DNA from: CAZEHS01 sp964424355
GTDB taxonomy: Bacteria > Bacillota > Clostridia > Peptostreptococcales > Acidaminobacteraceae
Reading direction: 5' to 3'
Length of the DNA stretch: 64,000 nt
NCBI GenBank assembly: GCA_964424355.1
Contig: CAYRIO010000001.1
Span: 310,001-374,000, forward strand
Made by a program: the position numbers and the translations under genes. Positions 33,051 through 41,966 of this stretch are shown piece by piece. Numbering within the stretch: position 1 is the first letter of the stretch; each line of letters begins with the position of its first letter. Below the pieces are notes generated by a model. That model worked only from the letters and a program-made list of their open reading frames with translations. It was not told the origin of the DNA and did not search any database.

Positions 33051-33161
33051 ATTGTCTTCGCGAAGAATGAACTGCCGCGGCGATCTCTCCCTTTAACTTA
33101 CTGTTCTTACTGAATCACTTCAGTAAATATCAGCAATCAAGGGTGGGGTCGCCGCGTTGTT
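33051..33161. repeat. Palindromic repeat, copy D (decayed)
   Basis: The left arm (33051-33093, ATTGTCTTCGCGAAGA...GGCGATCTCTCCCTT) is well preserved. The partner (33139-33161, AAGGGTGGGGTCGCCGCGTTGTT) has lost most of the outer half and carries substitutions. The loop is 45 nt. It separates the CD1247-like gene from the asp23 gene. Confidence 0.75.
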
Positions 33162-33249
33162 TGTTATGGGATTCGTTTTAGGGAGCAGGGCTGCGGTCTG
33201 GAAAAGTCCCAGTTCTTTTGATATAATCTTTCTAATGGAGGGTTGGATC

Positions 33250-33636
33250 ATGACTGAAAATCTGCAACTGGACGAACAAGAACATGGCGAAGTGAAGATA
33301 TCAGATGATGTGGTTGGAACCATAGCCAGCATCGCTGCAGCGGAAATAGCCGGTGTGAATGGCATGAATGGTGGAATTGCAGGGGATTTGGCTGAAATTT
33401 TTGGCAAGAAAAACCTCGCCAAAGGGGTCAAGGTCACGATTGAGGAACGCACCGTTCAGATTGATCTGAACATCATTGTGGATTTTGGAATCAAGATTCC
33501 AGAAGTATCCTGGCAGATTCAAGAAAATGTGAAAAACGCCGTGGAAATGATGACGGGTCTGAAAGTTAAAGAAGTCAATGTGCATGTGACCGGTGTGAAT
33601 CTCCAGAAGGAAACACCTGTACAGATCAATGAGTAG
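33250..33636 (+). CDS. Asp23/Gls24 family envelope stress protein (YqhY-like)
   Basis: 128 residues: GEVKISDDVVGTIASIAAAEIAGVNGM, KGVKVTIEERTVQIDLNIIVDFGIKIPEVSWQIQENVKNAVEMMTGLKVKEVNVHVTGVNL, the complete Asp23 fold. Position directly before nusB is that of B. subtilis yqhY, whose loss disturbs acetyl-CoA carboxylase control. No accB/accC lies next to it here. GGAGGG (33238-33243) sets ATG 33250; the upstream frame runs into repeat copy D and is not coding. Confidence 0.9.
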   Translation: MTENLQLDEQEHGEVKISDDVVGTIASIAAAEIAGVNGMNGGIAGDLAEIFGKKNLAKGVKVTIEERTVQIDLNIIVDFGIKIPEVSWQIQENVKNAVEMMTGLKVKEVNVHVTGVNLQKETPVQINE

Positions 33637-33657
33637 CAAAGGCCCGGAGGCGTAAGA

Positions 33658-34056
33658 ATGAATCGAAAAGCTGCAAGAGAATGGCTGATACAGTTTTTTT
33701 ATCAGATGGATATCCGGAATGAGTTTACTGAGGAATTGTTTCAGGTTTCAGTTGATGCCCTGGAAAACCCTGTTCCTGAGAAGAATAAGCTGTATATGGA
33801 AGAGATTATCCGGAAATTTTTCGATCACCGTGAAGCAGTGGACACCATTATTTCGGAGCATCTGATTGACTGGACCATCGACCGGATGAGCCGGGTAGAC
33901 CTGGCAATCCTTCGGGTTGCAGTAATCGAGCTGAGATTTATGGAAGGTATCCCGGTTTCAGTAGCAGTCAATGAAGCCGTTGACCTTTCTAAAAAATATG
34001 GGGATGAAGAGTCCGCAGGGTTTGTGAACGGTGTCTTGGGGAAAATCGCGGTATGA
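33658..34056 (+). CDS. nusB: Transcription antitermination factor NusB
   Basis: 132 residues, all helical: NRKAAREWLIQFFYQMDI, NKLYMEEIIRKFFDHREAVDTIISEHLIDWTIDRMSRVDLAILRVAVIELRF, IPVSVAVNEAVDLSKKYGDEESAGFVNGVLGKIA. NusB with NusE and BoxA RNA prevents premature termination in rRNA operons. It overlaps the next gene by four bases (ATGA). Confidence 0.95.
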   Translation: MNRKAAREWLIQFFYQMDIRNEFTEELFQVSVDALENPVPEKNKLYMEEIIRKFFDHREAVDTIISEHLIDWTIDRMSRVDLAILRVAVIELRFMEGIPVSVAVNEAVDLSKKYGDEESAGFVNGVLGKIAV

Positions 34057-35000
34057 ACCCGCCCGTGATTCTGGGCATTGACACCAGCTGCTACACCACA
34101 TCTTTGGCGATTGTAAAGGGGAAGACGCTACTGGGTGATGTCCGGGAAATGTTGCCGGTGCCTGAGGGGTCCCGAGGTCTCCGTCAATCGGAAGGCTTCT
34201 ACCATCACCATCGGCATCTGCCGGATCTGGCGCGGCAATTGGCCGATACGCTTCCTGAATTCAGACAGCTGGCGGGTATTGCCTATTCCGCGGCGCCCCG
34301 GCCGGTAGAAGGTTCCTATATGCCTGTGTTTACGGCAGGTGAAGATTTTGCCAAAACCCTGAGCGCGGCTTTTGATATCCCGCTGATTCCCCTGACGCAC
34401 CAGGAAGGGCATATCCGTGCAGCTGCCTGGGCATCGGGTTTTGATGAAACCGAACCGTTTCTGGCAGTCCATCTCAGTGGGGGTACCACAGAGATTTTGG
34501 GGATTTCCCTGGAAAACAAACGGTATCGGATCGCTATTTTGGGTGGAACGAAGGATATCAGTGCCGGCATGCTGATTGACCGTGCAGGGGTAGAAATGGG
34601 CTTTCCATTTCCAGCAGGCCGTTATCTGGACCAAGCCGCCATGGCGACCCCATGCACGGATCCACAGTTTCCGATAGCGGTTAAAGACGGTTGGATGAAT
34701 TTTTCAGGACTCGAGAATGTGGCAAAAAAGCATTTTGTAGAAGGGGGAAACCCTGCCCAAACGGCAACAGGGCTTCTGAGTGCAGTGAGCCGTTCTGTAG
34801 GGAAAGCGTTAGCGGTTGCCATGAAAACAACCGGGATCCAGCGGGTCCTTTTCAGCGGCGGCGTCAGTGCCAGTCAGTACCTGCGGGAGCATCTAAAGAA
34901 TCACAAGCAGTTCAATCGAATGGATACGACCTTTTGCCCCGGTCAGTATTCTGTAGATAATGCGGTGGGGATCGCTTTAATGGGGGCAGATATTTACTGA
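34053..35000 (+). CDS. TsaD/Kae1-like protein (peptidase M22 family paralogue)
   Basis: 315 residues of the ASKHA-fold Kae1 family: ILGIDTSCYTTSLAIV at the N-terminus, IPLTHQEGHIRAAAW (the HxxGH metal motif), LAVHLSGGTTEIL, ILGGTKDISAGMLIDRAGVEMGFPFPAGRYLD, and VLFSGGVSASQYLREHL. It resembles TsaD, which makes t6A37 in tRNA with TsaB/E/C. However, it is short for TsaD, lacks its usual GPGL...GIA-type opening motif, and no tsaB or tsaE is near. A divergent paralogue common in Clostridia next to xseA is the better reading. The true tsaD is probably elsewhere. Confidence 0.8.
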   Translation: MNPPVILGIDTSCYTTSLAIVKGKTLLGDVREMLPVPEGSRGLRQSEGFYHHHRHLPDLARQLADTLPEFRQLAGIAYSAAPRPVEGSYMPVFTAGEDFAKTLSAAFDIPLIPLTHQEGHIRAAAWASGFDETEPFLAVHLSGGTTEILGISLENKRYRIAILGGTKDISAGMLIDRAGVEMGFPFPAGRYLDQAAMATPCTDPQFPIAVKDGWMNFSGLENVAKKHFVEGGNPAQTATGLLSAVSRSVGKALAVAMKTTGIQRVLFSGGVSASQYLREHLKNHKQFNRMDTTFCPGQYSVDNAVGIALMGADIY

Positions 35001-35043
35001 TTTCTTGAACAATTAAACGCGAACTTTCAGAGGGGAAAACAAC

Positions 35044-35901
35044 ATGGGGAACTTGATTGATGGAAAAGCAGTAGCCGCAGCGTATGGTATACAGTTGAAA
35101 GATCGGATCGACGCATGGATGAAAAAATCCTCTGTTCAGCCTGGGCTGGCAGTGGTTCTTTGCGGCGAGGATCCATCCTCTAAGGTCTATGTGAACAACA
35201 TTCTGAAAAAATGTACGGAACTCGGGCTGAACGTGACAAAATATCTTGTTGACCCCGAGTTGGGCACAGAAGCGCTGCGCCAACAGGTCGTTGCTTTGAA
35301 CAATGATTCTGCAGTTCATGGAATCATCGTACAGTTTCCGCTGCCTAAAACTATCAATGAAAAACTGATCCGGGAAACCGTATCTCCTGAGAAGGATGTC
35401 GATTCCGCCGGATCTTCCAATATCGGCCGGTTATATGCAGGCCTGGATGGTTTTGTCCCTTGTACGCCCAAAGGGATGATGGTCCTGCTTAAATCTTTGA
35501 ATTTAAAACTTAGCGGGCTTCACGGGGTCGTGGTGGGCCGAAGCAACGTTGTGGGCAAACCTGTCGCGCAGCTGATGCTCAACGAAAACATGACAGTGAC
35601 CATCTGTCATTCAAGAACCCAGGATCTAGCTGCCATCACACGGCAAGCGGATGTTCTGATGTCTGCAGTCGGCGTTGCGGAGCTTATCGGCCCGGACCAT
35701 ATCAAATCCGGTGCCATTGTGATTGATGCGGGAATCAACGTCACAGAAAAAGGATTGGTCGGAGATGTGAACTGGCAGGCTTGCCTGGAAAAATCCAGTG
35801 CGATTACACCGGTTCCCGGCGGCGTGGGCCCCACGACCAACCTGATGCTGGCAGAAAACACCTTGGAGGCTTGCATCCGGCAATGCGGATCCGAACTTTA
35901 A
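35044..35901 (+). CDS. folD: Methylenetetrahydrofolate dehydrogenase/cyclohydrolase FolD
   Basis: 285 residues. The catalytic-domain motif SKVYVNNILKKC contains the Tyr and Lys of the YxxxK active site; QFPLPK, VSPEKDVDSAG and CTPKGMMVLL follow, then the Rossmann region VVGRSNVVGKPVAQLM and PVPGGVGPTTNLML. It interconverts 5,10-methylene-, methenyl- and 10-formyl-THF. AGAGGGGAA precedes ATG 35044. The 3' end overlaps xseA by 19 bases. Confidence 0.96.
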   Translation: MGNLIDGKAVAAAYGIQLKDRIDAWMKKSSVQPGLAVVLCGEDPSSKVYVNNILKKCTELGLNVTKYLVDPELGTEALRQQVVALNNDSAVHGIIVQFPLPKTINEKLIRETVSPEKDVDSAGSSNIGRLYAGLDGFVPCTPKGMMVLLKSLNLKLSGLHGVVVGRSNVVGKPVAQLMLNENMTVTICHSRTQDLAAITRQADVLMSAVGVAELIGPDHIKSGAIVIDAGINVTEKGLVGDVNWQACLEKSSAITPVPGGVGPTTNLMLAENTLEACIRQCGSEL

Positions 35902-37088
35902 GCATCACAGAAGTAACGCTGTATCTAAAGCGTATCCTTTCAAATGACCCGATACTCAACCATGTGGCCTTACAGGGAGAGATATCGAACTTAAAATCCC
36001 ACTCATCCGGACATTTGTATTTCACCCTGAAGGATGAGAATGCCCGGATTCAGTGTGTGATGTTCCACGGGGATGCCATGAGCCTGAAGTTCATGCCCGC
36101 CGATGGGATGTCCGTCGTGGCAAAGGGGCAGATTTCGGTGTACGAGCGGGAAGGGCGATACCAGGTGTATGTGCGGCAAATGGAACCGGTCGGTCTTGGG
36201 GATCTGTTTGCACGCTTTGAAGCTCTGAAGGCTCACCTGGATGCCCAGGGATATTTCCGGTTGGACCGAAAAAAAATGATCCCCCGATATGCCCAGCGCA
36301 TCGGGGTGGTCACCTCGGCGGACAGTGCAGCCTGGCGGGATATCCAGTCGGTCATATCCCGTCGGAACGATACCGTCCAGGTTGTCCTGTGTCCGGCAGC
36401 CGTTCAAGGGATCACGGCTGCACCAGAGCTTGCTGCGGCCCTTCGGACCTTGGACCGCATGGGACTGGATGTGCTGATCCTGGCACGGGGCGGTGGGTCC
36501 ATAGAGGAGCTGTGGGCGTTCAATGAGGAGCTGGTGGCAAAAACCATCAGGCATTTGAAAACCCCTGTGATCACCGGAATTGGGCATGAAACGGATTTCA
36601 CCATCGCGGATTTCACGGCAGATATGCGGGCAGCCACGCCTTCCGCTGCGGCAGAGCTGGCAGTCAGCGATAAAGCCGTGATGAAACAGGAACTGGCGCA
36701 GGCGGTGAAACGGCTCTCAGCCCTTACGCTTCAAAAATTGAATCAGGAACAGCGTCGTCTTGAACGGGTAGAACCGGCTCGGATGGCAACGGCACTGAAG
36801 CATACATTCAATTACAAGGCGAACCAAACCCTTCTGTTAATGAACAGGGAACGCAGTGCCATTGGCAAATATCTGCGTGAAAAGGAGCACCAGGCCCAAC
36901 TGGCCGCTCATCGACTTGATGGTGTCAGCCCGCTCAGAATCCTTGAACGGGGATATGCGCTGGTGACCACGGAGTCAGGAGAACGGGTAAGGAGTACCCA
37001 GGCCGTAGTATCAGGACAGCTCTTATCAGTACGATTGCAGGATGGTGCCCTGAAATGCCGCGTTGAAGACGAAAACATGGGGAATTGA
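35883..37088 (+). CDS. xseA: Exodeoxyribonuclease VII large subunit
   Basis: 401 residues. An OB-fold (LSITEVTLYLKRIL...LQGEISNLKSHSSGHLYFTLKDENARIQCVMF) leads to the catalytic domain with RIGVVTSADSAAWRDI, DVLILARGGGSIEELWAFNEE and TGIGHETDFTIADFTADMRAATPSAAAELA, then coiled helices that carry XseB subunits. With XseB it degrades single-stranded DNA in repair. ATG 35883 lies within the folD 3' end. Confidence 0.95.
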   Translation: MRIRTLSITEVTLYLKRILSNDPILNHVALQGEISNLKSHSSGHLYFTLKDENARIQCVMFHGDAMSLKFMPADGMSVVAKGQISVYEREGRYQVYVRQMEPVGLGDLFARFEALKAHLDAQGYFRLDRKKMIPRYAQRIGVVTSADSAAWRDIQSVISRRNDTVQVVLCPAAVQGITAAPELAAALRTLDRMGLDVLILARGGGSIEELWAFNEELVAKTIRHLKTPVITGIGHETDFTIADFTADMRAATPSAAAELAVSDKAVMKQELAQAVKRLSALTLQKLNQEQRRLERVEPARMATALKHTFNYKANQTLLLMNRERSAIGKYLREKEHQAQLAAHRLDGVSPLRILERGYALVTTESGERVRSTQAVVSGQLLSVRLQDGALKCRVEDENMGN

Positions 37089-37089
37089 A

Positions 37090-37338
37090 ATGAAATCGAA
37101 GAAGAAGCATGAGAGCACCTTTGAATCTGGAATGGAAACGTTGACGCATTTGGCGGATCAACTGGAATCAGGCGATCTGGGACTGGATGAATCGCTTCAG
37201 GCCTTCGAAGAAGGGGTCAAGCTCTACCGCCGATTGCAGGAGCAGCTTGAGGTTGCACGGTTAAAGATTGAAACCATCGTGGCAGAGAACGAACCAGAGC
37301 GGAATCCAGGCGAGGAGGCGGAAGACGATGAACTTTGA
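37090..37338 (+). CDS. xseB: Exodeoxyribonuclease VII small subunit
   Basis: 82 residues: TFESGMETLTHLADQLESGDLGLDESLQAFEEGVKLYRRLQEQLEVARLKIETI, the complete XseB helical hairpin, with a charged tail. The start is one base after the xseA stop; ATG 37090 with GGGGAA just upstream is preferred to ATG 37063. The end overlaps ispA by 11 bases. Confidence 0.94.
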   Translation: MKSKKKHESTFESGMETLTHLADQLESGDLGLDESLQAFEEGVKLYRRLQEQLEVARLKIETIVAENEPERNPGEEAEDDEL

Positions 37339-38218
37339 TAAGATTCTTTCAGAAAAGAAAAAGCGGGTGGAACAGCACCTTTATACATATTTTACAAGCT
37401 GCGAAAACCTTCAGAAAACGGTTTTTGAGGCGGCCGATTACAGCTTGAAGGCCGGCGGCAAACGCCTTCGCCCGGTACTGCTCCTAGAGGCGTGTCAATT
37501 GTTTGGCGGAGAAGAAAAAGATGCCATGGCCTTCGCCTGCGCCCTAGAGATGATTCATACCTATTCCCTCATTCACGATGACCTCCCGGCCATGGACGAT
37601 GATGATTTCCGAAGGGGCAAGCCTACGAACCACGTAGTCTATGGGGAAGGTCTTGCAATCCTGGCCGGCGATGGCTTACTCAATCATGCCTATGAAGTGA
37701 TGATCCGCGAAACCATGAATGCCGGTCCCCTCAAAGACCGTTATTTGACTGCTATGCATGAGATCGCCACAGCTGCCGGAATTCATGGGATGATTGCCGG
37801 GCAGGTGGTGGACTTGGAGTCAGAAAACAAATCGGTTCCTCTGGAAACGGTGGATTTCATCCACGCCCACAAGACCGGCGCCATGATCACCGCATCTCTG
37901 GTTGCAGGGGCTGTAATCGGTGGTGCATCGGAAGCGGATTTACTTAAGATCCGTCATTACGGGCGAAATATCGGTATGGCCTTCCAAATCATCGACGATA
38001 TTCTGGATATAATCGGGGATCAGGATAAATTAGGCAAGGATATCGGCAGCGATGCTGAAAAACAAAAGTCAACATACCCCTCCATCCTGGGCTTGGAAGA
38101 ATCCCGTCGGATTGCGCAGGAGCTGCTTCGTGAAAGCAAAGAGATTCTTGCCGACTACGGGGATCAGGGTGCGTTCTTAAAAGCACTGTCTGATTTTCTG
38201 GCCAACCGGGAATTCTAA
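37328..38218 (+). CDS. ispA: Farnesyl/geranyl diphosphate synthase
   Basis: 296 residues of the trans-prenyltransferase fold. KAGGKRLRPVLLLEA, the first Asp-rich motif HDDLPAMDDDDFRRGKPTNH, GLLNHAYEVM, HAHKTGAMITASL, and the second Asp motif FQIIDDILDIIGD are all intact. It condenses IPP with DMAPP/GPP and feeds quinone and undecaprenyl routes. Together with dxs just downstream and ispH at the end of the window it shows use of the MEP pathway. ATG 37328 overlaps xseB. Confidence 0.94.
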   Translation: MNFDKILSEKKKRVEQHLYTYFTSCENLQKTVFEAADYSLKAGGKRLRPVLLLEACQLFGGEEKDAMAFACALEMIHTYSLIHDDLPAMDDDDFRRGKPTNHVVYGEGLAILAGDGLLNHAYEVMIRETMNAGPLKDRYLTAMHEIATAAGIHGMIAGQVVDLESENKSVPLETVDFIHAHKTGAMITASLVAGAVIGGASEADLLKIRHYGRNIGMAFQIIDDILDIIGDQDKLGKDIGSDAEKQKSTYPSILGLEESRRIAQELLRESKEILADYGDQGAFLKALSDFLANREF

Positions 38219-38229
38219 GGAGGAAACTT

Positions 38230-38673
38230 TTGAACTTTTTTGATGGCATCGTTCACAACCAGGTATTCTGTATCTCTTTCGTATCCTGGTTTACAGCACA
38301 GTTGATCAAGGTCTTGCTGACGCTGTGGTTTGATAAGAAACTGAATCTCTATAGGATGGTGGGCTCCGGCGGGATGCCTAGCTCCCATTCTTCAACAGTG
38401 ATGGCGCTTTCCACTGCGGTTGGCCTTTTGAACGGCTGGAACAGTGAAATGTACGGGATGTCTCTGATTTTTTCCGTGATCGTCATGTATGACGCCTCCG
38501 GCGTCCGGCAAAGCGTTGGAAAACAGGCCATTATCCTGAATACCATCCTGGATGACCTGTATCAGCATAAACCCATCCGTGAAGAACGACTCAAAGAGCT
38601 GGTGGGGCATACCAAGGTAGAAGTGTTTGCCGGGGCGATCTTAGGGATTGTCATTGCGAACATAATGATTTAA
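38230..38673 (+). CDS. Divergent PAP2 family membrane protein (DUF212)
   Basis: 147 residues, membrane-associated: N-terminal CISFVSWFTAQLIKVLLTLW, then GSGGMPSSHSSTVMALSTAVGL (the phosphatase-like PSSHS motif), MYDASGVRQSVGKQA, HTKVEVFAGAILGIVIA. The family is a distant relative of PAP2 lipid phosphatases; its substrate is unknown. TTG 38230 follows AAGGAGG at 38218-38224, and no other start fits. Confidence 0.88.
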   Translation: MNFFDGIVHNQVFCISFVSWFTAQLIKVLLTLWFDKKLNLYRMVGSGGMPSSHSSTVMALSTAVGLLNGWNSEMYGMSLIFSVIVMYDASGVRQSVGKQAIILNTILDDLYQHKPIREERLKELVGHTKVEVFAGAILGIVIANIMI

Positions 38674-38696
38674 GGGCAAAACCAAGGAGTAATTCC

Positions 38697-40568
38697 ATGA
38701 GTATATTAGATTCGATACAATCCCCTGAACAACTGAAATTCCTGACGGATGAGCAATTGAACGCACTTTCGGATGAGCTTCGGGCCTTTTTGCTTGAAAG
38801 TGTTTCTCAAACCGGCGGGCATCTGTCATCCAATCTGGGAATCATCGAACTGACCGTGGGGCTTCACTGTGTGTTTGACAGTCCCAGTGATAAGATCGTC
38901 TTCGATGTGGGGCACCAGGCATACATCCATAAGATACTGACCGGTCGGAAAGACCAGTTCCCGACCCTGCGCCAACTGGACGGGTTGTCGGGATTTCTGA
39001 AGAAATGTGAAAGCGCCCATGATATCTTTGAAGCAGGGCACAGCAGCACCTCGATTTCTGCGGGGCTGGGGCTTGCTATCGCCCGGGATGTTTCCGGTGA
39101 GAAGCACCATGTCATTTCGGTGATCGGCGATGGCGCCATGACCGGGGGGATGGCCTTTGAAGCGCTGAACCACGCGGGGCATACCAAAACCCCTTTTATC
39201 GTGGTGCTGAATGACAATGAAATGAGCATCGATGAGAATGTCGGCGGACTATCCCGCTACCTGAGCCGATTGCGCACAACTAAAGGCTATAACCGGGCAA
39301 AAGATGAAGTGGAGACCTTTCTTAACCGGATTCCGGGTGTAGGGAAGCCCTTTGTGAAATCCATACAGAAGGCCAAGGACAGCTTGAAATATTTCCTGGT
39401 GGCAGGGGTCCTTTTTGAAGAACTGGGTTTCACCTATCTGGGCCCCATTGACGGGCATGATATCGCCAGCATGAAAGAAGTGTTCAGATTAGCCAAGAAG
39501 GTACAGGGTCCCGTCCTGGTTCATGTGATTACAAAAAAAGGACTGGGATACACACCGGCTGAAGAAAAGCCGGACGATTTTCACGGCGTAGGCCCCTTTG
39601 ATATCGAAACAGGCATGGCGGTTTCTAAATCCAAAGAAAAAGGATTCTCCCAAGTATTCGGGGAAATTCTCTGTGACTTGGCGGCTCAGGATTCCAGAAT
39701 CATGGGCATCACAGCAGCCATGCCTTCCGGAACCGGGATGAACCGTTTCAAGAAAGAATACAGTGATCGGTATCTTGATGTGGGAATTGCAGAGCAGCAT
39801 GCGGTCACTTTGGCGGCAGGGCTCGCTACCGCAGGTATGCGTCCCATTTTTGCTGTCTATTCCACCTTTCTGCAGCGGGCCTACGATCAAATACTCCATG
39901 ACGTATGCATGCAAAATCTGCCTGTCATTTTTGCAATCGACCGTGCCGGTTTGGTGGGGCAGGACGGCGAAACCCACCATGGGGTTTTCGACCTCTCCTA
40001 CCTGATGCATATGCCGAACATGACCATCCTGGCACCCAAGGATGGCTTAGAGCTGAAAGCCATGTTCCAATACGCTCTTACTTTAAACGGACCGGTGGCG
40101 ATCCGCTACCCCCGAGGAAGTGCCTATCTTGAAAAGTCCTCCCATCCCGAAGGGCTTATTACCTGTCCCATGTGCCACATCACCTCAGGGACAGCGGTCG
40201 TATTCGCAGTTGGCACCATGTATCATATGGCCGAGGCCGCTATCCGGATTCTGAATGAACAGGGCATGAAATGTTCCTTGGTCCATCCCCGGGTATTGAA
40301 GCCCTTTCAAACCGAACAGCTCCAAGAGATTCTGAACCGTTTTGACCACTTCTTCGTCCTGGAAGACAACGTCAGGGGGGGCGGCTATGGCATGGAGGTT
40401 TTAAACGCGCTGCAATCCCAGCGTAAAACCCCCTATACCTTCAACAGTCTGAGCTTTCCAGACCAGTTCATCGAGCATGGATCCATTTCGGAACTGCTGG
40501 AGCGCTATAAGCTGGACGCCGTTTCCATCAGTCAGCGTATTTTAGAAGTCGTGCGGGTGGAGGGCTAA
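38697..40568 (+). CDS. dxs: 1-deoxy-D-xylulose-5-phosphate synthase
   Basis: 623 residues in transketolase order: HLSSNLGIIELTVGLH, VFDVGHQAYIHKILTGR, the TPP motif VIGDGAMTGGMAFEALN...IVVLNDNEMSI, HVITKKGLGY, DVGIAEQHAVTLAAGLA with the catalytic Glu, and the C-terminal YPRG and LEDNVRGGGYG segments. It makes DXP from pyruvate and glyceraldehyde 3-phosphate, the first step of the MEP isoprenoid pathway. The last base is shared with the tlyA start. Confidence 0.96.
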   Translation: MSILDSIQSPEQLKFLTDEQLNALSDELRAFLLESVSQTGGHLSSNLGIIELTVGLHCVFDSPSDKIVFDVGHQAYIHKILTGRKDQFPTLRQLDGLSGFLKKCESAHDIFEAGHSSTSISAGLGLAIARDVSGEKHHVISVIGDGAMTGGMAFEALNHAGHTKTPFIVVLNDNEMSIDENVGGLSRYLSRLRTTKGYNRAKDEVETFLNRIPGVGKPFVKSIQKAKDSLKYFLVAGVLFEELGFTYLGPIDGHDIASMKEVFRLAKKVQGPVLVHVITKKGLGYTPAEEKPDDFHGVGPFDIETGMAVSKSKEKGFSQVFGEILCDLAAQDSRIMGITAAMPSGTGMNRFKKEYSDRYLDVGIAEQHAVTLAAGLATAGMRPIFAVYSTFLQRAYDQILHDVCMQNLPVIFAIDRAGLVGQDGETHHGVFDLSYLMHMPNMTILAPKDGLELKAMFQYALTLNGPVAIRYPRGSAYLEKSSHPEGLITCPMCHITSGTAVVFAVGTMYHMAEAAIRILNEQGMKCSLVHPRVLKPFQTEQLQEILNRFDHFFVLEDNVRGGGYGMEVLNALQSQRKTPYTFNSLSFPDQFIEHGSISELLERYKLDAVSISQRILEVVRVEG

Positions 40569-41380
40569 TGGGCAAGGAACGATTGGATGTACTTTTGGTC
40601 AATCAAGGATTGGCAGAAACCCGTGAAAAAGCAAAAGCGGCAATTATGGCCCGGCTGGTCCAGGTAAACGGACAACCGGCGGATAAACCGGGAACACAAT
40701 ACGATGAGGCCGCAACGATTACAGTCATGGGGAAGGCCTGTCCTTATGTAAGCAGGGGCGGGCTGAAGCTTGAAAAAGCAATCCGTGAGACGGGTCTCAC
40801 TTTAAAAGGATCCATCTGTGCCGATATCGGCGCCTCCACCGGGGGATTCACAGACTGTATGCTTCAAAATGGTGCGGTTCGGGTCTACGCCATTGATGTA
40901 GGATATGGACAGCTGGATTGGACACTGCGCAACCGTCCTGATGTGGTCAATATGGAAAGGACGAATATCCGTGCTGTCGACCCGGCCACGTTTCCAGAAA
41001 AGCTTGATTTTGCGTCAGTCGATGTATCCTTCATTTCACTGAAGCTGGTTCTGCCGGTGGTCATGTCACTTCTGGGTCCCCACGGGCGCGTCATCTGTCT
41101 GATCAAACCTCAGTTTGAAGCCGGCCGGGAGCATGTGGGGAAAAACGGCGTCGTTCGAAATCCAGAGATCCATCGCCACGTCTTGGAAACCATAATCACC
41201 TTGGTTGAAGGACTTGGCGGCAATATCGGATATCTGACATATTCGCCGATCAAAGGTCCCAAAGGGAACATTGAATTCCTGATGGGATTCAGCAGGACTC
41301 CTCTGACAGAGGGTGCCGCACCCGTAGTCGATGCACGCGCAACCGTTGAGGAAGCCCATCGATCTCTAAATACGGAATGA
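40568..41380 (+). CDS. tlyA: TlyA family rRNA 2'-O-methyltransferase
   Basis: 270 residues. An S4 RNA-binding domain (RLDVLLVNQGLAETREKAKAAIMARLVQVNG) is followed by an FtsJ-type methyltransferase domain with ADIGASTGGFTDCMLQNGA, YAIDVGYGQLDW and SVDVSFISLKLVLP. TlyA in mycobacteria 2'-O-methylates 16S and 23S rRNA. The order dxs-tlyA is conserved in Firmicutes, but the usual next gene, nadK, is absent here. Confidence 0.92.
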   Translation: MGKERLDVLLVNQGLAETREKAKAAIMARLVQVNGQPADKPGTQYDEAATITVMGKACPYVSRGGLKLEKAIRETGLTLKGSICADIGASTGGFTDCMLQNGAVRVYAIDVGYGQLDWTLRNRPDVVNMERTNIRAVDPATFPEKLDFASVDVSFISLKLVLPVVMSLLGPHGRVICLIKPQFEAGREHVGKNGVVRNPEIHRHVLETIITLVEGLGGNIGYLTYSPIKGPKGNIEFLMGFSRTPLTEGAAPVVDARATVEEAHRSLNTE

Positions 41381-41495
41381 TGGGATGCTGTTTTTTCATT
41401 TTCCAGAAAAAAAGTATGCAAAATCAATGAATAATAAAGGTTTTTTTGCATGAAATGGAGAATAAACGTCAAGACGCTTTAACGGGAGGGAAACC

Positions 41496-41945
41496 ATGAA
41501 ATATTCCAGACATACGAAAATCCTGGATGTGATTGAAAATTACGAAGTTGAAACACAGGAAGAGTTGGCCCAGCGGCTAAAAGAAACCGGTTTCAACGTT
41601 ACCCAGGCTACGGTTTCCAGAGATATCAAGGAACTTCGGCTGATTAAAGTCCTGACCAAAGAGGGCCGTTATAAATACGCTACCATCAAGCATCAGGAAA
41701 GCGGCATTTCAGATCGTTTTGTGAAGCTTTTCCGTGATTGTGTAACATCCATCGATTACGCTTCCAACATGATTGTGATCAAGACCCTCACCGGATCGGC
41801 CAATGCAGCTGCAGCCGCCTTGGATACCCTTTCCCTGAAAGATGTTGTCGGGAGTCTGGCCGGTGATGATACGATTTTCATTCTGGTTCGAGATGAATCA
41901 AAAGTTCCGGAAATATTAGAAGTGTTCGGCAAAATGATGGACTAG
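41496..41945 (+). CDS. argR: Arginine repressor ArgR/AhrC
   Basis: 149 residues. Winged helix with ENYEVETQEELAQRLKETGFNVTQATVSRDIKELRLIKV (SRDIKEL is the DNA-reading motif), then the C-terminal oligomer and arginine-binding domain with NMIVIKTLTGSANAAAAALDTL and SLAGDDTIFILVRD. It represses arginine synthesis and activates catabolism when arginine-bound. ACGGGAGGG precedes the ATG. The 115-bp gap upstream is AT-rich with a TGAATAATAA half-site that might allow autoregulation. Confidence 0.95.
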   Translation: MKYSRHTKILDVIENYEVETQEELAQRLKETGFNVTQATVSRDIKELRLIKVLTKEGRYKYATIKHQESGISDRFVKLFRDCVTSIDYASNMIVIKTLTGSANAAAAALDTLSLKDVVGSLAGDDTIFILVRDESKVPEILEVFGKMMD

Positions 41946-41966
41946 CCGTCCCCTCAGGAGTGGCAT

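Noticed and set aside
41381..41495. ARG box upstream of argR
   Set aside because: Only one half-site-like TGAATAATAA is visible. A full palindromic pair is not.
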